Source: B3-G11 sp036985855 (GTDB taxonomy: Bacteria; Actinomycetota; Acidimicrobiia; Spongiisociales; UBA5794). From it: 43,078 nt of DNA. Shown here piece by piece: positions 40,627 to 43,078 of the stretch. The stretch lies in NCBI GenBank assembly GCA_036985855.1, contig BTQL01000014.1, forward strand, positions 1 to 43,078, read 5' to 3'. The position numbers and the translations under genes were made by a program. How positions within the stretch are numbered: position 1 is the stretch's first letter; each line of letters starts with the position of its first letter. The notes below the pieces were generated by a model that ran no database searches, was not told where the DNA came from, and saw only the letters and a list, made by a program, of their open reading frames with translations.

Positions 40627-41913
40627 ATGGTCAAAGATCCGCTCGACGCGCTCGTGAACGCGCAGCTCCGTGGTGAGGCGCTGGGAATCACGTCCGTCTG
40701 TTCGGCGAATCCGACGGTTCTCGAAGCCACGGTCGCCCACGGCGCCCGCGGCGACCATGTCGTCCTCATCGAGGCGACCTGTAACCAGGTCAACCAGGAC
40801 GGTGGTTACACGGGCATGACGGCGGGGGATTTCCGTTCGTGGGTCGAGAGTATGGCGCGAGGCGCCCGGCTTCCGTTCGAAAGGCTGGTGCTCGGCGGAG
40901 ATCACCTCGGTCCGAACCCGTGGCGCGCCGAATCTGCCGAAACGGCCATGGAGAAGGCCGAGGTGCTTGTGCGATCATTTGCTGCCGCCGGTTACATGAA
41001 GATCCATCTCGACACTTCGATGAAACTCGGCGACGACGATCCGTCGGTCCCCCTGCCACCGAGCATCATCGCGTCGAGGGCCGCTGCTCTTGCCGCTGCC
41101 GCCGAGGATGAGATTGCCAATGTGGACGTCGAGATCAAGCCGCGATATGTGATCGGAACCGAAGTGCCCGTGCCTGGAGGAGCCGAGGCCGGGCAGGATC
41201 ACATCGTCATCACGACGGCAGAGGACGTGGCCCAGACGATCGAATTGCATCGAGTTGCGTTCTCAGAGGCGGCACTTGATGACGCCTGGGGGCGTGTCGT
41301 CGCCGTTGTCACCCAGCCGGGTGTGGAGTTCGGAGACGAGGTGATCGACGAATACGATGGTCGAGCTGCCGTGCATTTGTCCCGCTTCATCGAGCAGCAG
41401 GGGAGTCTCATCTTGGAGGCTCATTCGACCGACTATCAGACACCAGATGCTTTGAGGGAGATGGTGCGCGACCACTTTGCCGTTCTGAAGGTCGGCCCAG
41501 CGTTGACGTTCGCATATCGCGAGGCGGTCTTCGCACTGTCATTCATCGAGGACGAGATGTTCAACACGAGAGCCTCGGGGGTTCGACATGTCATCGAGCA
41601 GGTGATGCTCGAAAACCCGGCCACCTGGGTGCAGTACTACTCCGGTAACGATGCAGATCTGGCGTTTGCTCGCAAGTACAGCTTCAGCGATCGAGTGAGG
41701 TATGTGCTTCCCGACGAGCGCATCGCTGTAGCACTCGATCAGATGAAGGCGAACCTAGCCTCGATCGACATTCCCCGGCCGCTGCTCAGCCAGTTCACCC
41801 CCAATCAGTATCGCAAGATCAGAACAGGGTCGATTGCATCTGATCCTGAAGCGATCCTCATTGACAGTGTGACCGACGTGCTCGACGAGTACCTCTATGC
41901 CACGACACCGTAG
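40627..41913 (+). CDS. GatZ/KbaZ-family protein (tagatose-bisphosphate aldolase accessory subunit-like)
   Basis: The 428-aa protein matches the GatZ/KbaZ family: G-I-T-S-V-C-S-A-N-P-T-V-L-E-A near the start, E-A-T-C-N-Q-V-N-Q-D-G-G-Y-T-G-M, L-G-G-D-H-L-G-P-N-P-W, K-I-H-L-D-T-S-M, then E-A-H-S-T-D-Y-Q-T and L-K-V-G-P-A-L-T-F-A-Y-R-E. In enteric bacteria GatZ supports the class II aldolase GatY, but some homologues have been proposed to act alone in tagatose-phosphate metabolism. No GatY-like gene is here and a class I aldolase is present instead. AAGGAG lies just upstream of the ATG at 40627. Confidence 0.9.
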   Translation: MVKDPLDALVNAQLRGEALGITSVCSANPTVLEATVAHGARGDHVVLIEATCNQVNQDGGYTGMTAGDFRSWVESMARGARLPFERLVLGGDHLGPNPWRAESAETAMEKAEVLVRSFAAAGYMKIHLDTSMKLGDDDPSVPLPPSIIASRAAALAAAAEDEIANVDVEIKPRYVIGTEVPVPGGAEAGQDHIVITTAEDVAQTIELHRVAFSEAALDDAWGRVVAVVTQPGVEFGDEVIDEYDGRAAVHLSRFIEQQGSLILEAHSTDYQTPDALREMVRDHFAVLKVGPALTFAYREAVFALSFIEDEMFNTRASGVRHVIEQVMLENPATWVQYYSGNDADLAFARKYSFSDRVRYVLPDERIAVALDQMKANLASIDIPRPLLSQFTPNQYRKIRTGSIASDPEAILIDSVTDVLDEYLYATTP

Positions 41914-41922
41914 GTTGCATTC

Positions 41923-42941
41923 ATGAAGCTTCCGACGTCTCAGCTCGTCGCACCCGAGACGGTCGTGAATCAGCCCGCTTTCAGTGCTGTCGACGCACAC
42001 AACCATCTCGGCTCCGAATTCGGTGGTGGTTGGGCGAACCGTCCGATTGGCGAGCTCATCGATGTCATGGATGAGGCAGACATCGAGATGCTTGTCGACC
42101 TCGATGGTGGCTGGGGTGAGGACATTCTCGAGAGCCACCTCGATGCCTTCAAGACGAACCATCCAGAACGATTCATGCACTTCGGTGGCGTCGACTGGTC
42201 GCGGTGGATCGACTTTGGCGATGGTTTCGGCGAGTGGGCGGCCGATCGACTCGCCGTCCAGGCCGGCCGCGGGGCCAAGGGTGTGAAGATATGGAAGCGG
42301 TTTGGGCTTGCTGTCGTCGATGACGATGGACGGCGGGTCGCGGTTGACGATCCGAGGATCGACCCGATATGGGAAGCTGCCGGTTCACTTGGCTTGCCGA
42401 TCGTCATCCACGTTGCCGATCCGGTTGCGTTCTTCGACCCTCTTGATGAGCACAACGAACGGTGGGACGAACTTCGTGCCCATCCCGACTGGCACTTTCA
42501 ATCTCCGCCGTACCCGAGCTTCCTGAGCATCGTCGAAGGATTCGCCACGGTTGTGCGGCGCCACCCGAACACGACGTTCATCGGAGCCCACGTCGGTTGT
42601 TATGCCGAGAACCTGAACTGGTAGGTGATCTCATGGATCGCTGCGGGAACTTCTATATCGATATCGCGGCGCGGGTCGCCGAACTCGGTCGCCAGCCACG
42701 TGCGGCCAGACAGTTCTTCATCGAGCACGCCGACCGGATCCTCTTTGGCACAGACTCGCCCGCGGACGTCGCCATGTACCGCCTCCACTACCGTTTCCTC
42801 GAGACGCGAGACGAGCACTTCGACTACTCGCCCGGCGGTGAATCCCTCCAAGGTCGTTGGCGCATCTCCGCCCTCGACCTCCCCACCGACGTCCTGGCCC
42901 GGGTTTACGCCGAAAACGCCAGCCGCCTCCTCACCGCCTGA
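41923..42941 (+). pseudogene. Amidohydrolase-2 family protein, interrupted by a -1 frameshift
   Basis: The first part (41923-42624) has F-S-A-V-D-A-H-N-H-L-G with the metal-binding H-x-H, L-P-I-V-I-H-V-A-D-P and F-I-G-A-H-V-G-C-Y-A-E-N-L-N-W, then hits TAG at 42622. The next frame continues without a gap: V-G-D-L-M-D-R-C-G-N-F-Y-I-D-I-A-A-R to R-I-L-F-G-T-D-S-P-A-D, which holds the family's catalytic Asp, and ends at TGA 42939-42941. One G seems missing at 42619-42621 (TGG-TAG for TGG-GTA). Restored, it is about 339 aa. The amidohydrolase-2 fold would suit lactone or C-C/C-N hydrolysis; its place in sugar breakdown is unknown. Last gene of the operon. Confidence 0.85.
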
Positions 42942-42970
42942 CCGTTCTGGCGTCCACCAGGGCCTTGGTT

Positions 42971-43078
42971 TCAAGCAGTGGCCGCGACGAGTTGGTTGAA
43001 TCGCTCGGCTGGTGTATCCCAGTCAAGCGTTTTGCGTGGTCGCGAGTTTAGGAGTCTCGCGATTTCGTTCAGGTCGTC
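42971..43078 (-). mobile_element. IS30-family transposase, C-terminal end (truncated by window edge)
   Basis: Reading leftward from the window edge, 35 codons give D-L-N-E-I-A-R-L-L-N-S-R-P-R-K-T-L, then W-D-T-P-A-E-R-F-N-Q-L-V, ending TGA at 42971. L-N-x-R-P-R-K-x-L-x-W-x-T-P-A-E is the hallmark C-terminus of IS30-like DDE transposases. The 29 bp up to the amidohydrolase stop should contain the right terminal inverted repeat, but with only one end in view I cannot define it. The insertion lies immediately after the carbohydrate operon. Confidence 0.82.

Noticed and set aside
42600..42630. Programmed -1 ribosomal frameshift in the amidohydrolase
   Set aside because: No slippery heptamer or downstream pseudoknot is evident; a simple one-base loss explains it better.
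1..43078. tRNA, rRNA or origin-of-replication features
   Set aside because: No cloverleaf, rRNA segment or DnaA-box cluster was recognised by eye on either strand; a tRNA scan would be decisive.

Overview
The window looks like a chromosomal segment of a moderately GC-rich, high-GC Gram-positive-type bacterium. Actinomycetota is the best guess, and an Acidimicrobiia-like lineage is possible but not proven. The evidence is an actinobacterial-type inositol-3-phosphate synthase paired with a PadR regulator, a mycobacterial-type short-chain Z-prenyl synthase, DUF3052, PPOX/F420-type split-barrel proteins, an LCP wall-polymer transferase, frequent GTG starts and many ATGA gene overlaps. UGA is a normal stop in many genes here, so the genetic code is standard apart from one recoded UGA.

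Layout. Bases 1-6157 hold an arginine operon in the order argC(partial)-argJ-argB-argR-argG-argH plus DUF3052; argD and argF are absent from it. Bases 6158-11580 are housekeeping: a 57-aa Cys-rich small protein, a cupin, an HlyIII/PAQR membrane protein, a prenyl synthase, a histidine phosphatase, pyrE, a membrane protein and endonuclease IV. Two copies of a ~158-bp inverted-repeat-bounded element lie in this part. Bases 11524-15028 hold a perfect 27-bp-arm palindrome, a padR-ino1 operon with twin operators, and an unusual multi-TM LCP protein.

Bases 15104-23073 form a formate/C1 block: formate-THF ligase, MobA, FdhD and an NAD-type formate dehydrogenase. The FDH alpha subunit is split into two genes separated by a fused NuoE-NuoF-type gene. 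The catalytic half carries an in-frame UGA at the selenocysteine position, followed at once by a SECIS-like hairpin. A gene caller would truncate this gene and miss the active site. Bases 23186-29530 hold two PPOX-type proteins, a secreted acidic protein, an OmpR-type two-component system, panB, a cupredoxin lipoprotein, a DUF192 lipoprotein and a DHFR/RibD-like gene whose middle third is out of frame.

Bases 29629-42941 form one long plus-strand carbohydrate operon: DeoR regulator, SIS-domain isomerase, ABC importer (binding protein plus two permeases), GH114-like lipoprotein, GH4 glycosidase, DUF2723 membrane protein, LacD-like aldolase, PfkB kinase, GatZ/KbaZ-like protein and a frameshifted amidohydrolase. 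Together they read as uptake and breakdown of an alpha-linked galacto-configured sugar, possibly a galactosamine polymer, through tagatose phosphates. A striking array of TGCA motifs spaced one helical turn apart sits directly in front of the DeoR gene. The window ends in the C-terminus of an IS30-like transposase. No tRNA, rRNA or CRISPR array was seen.
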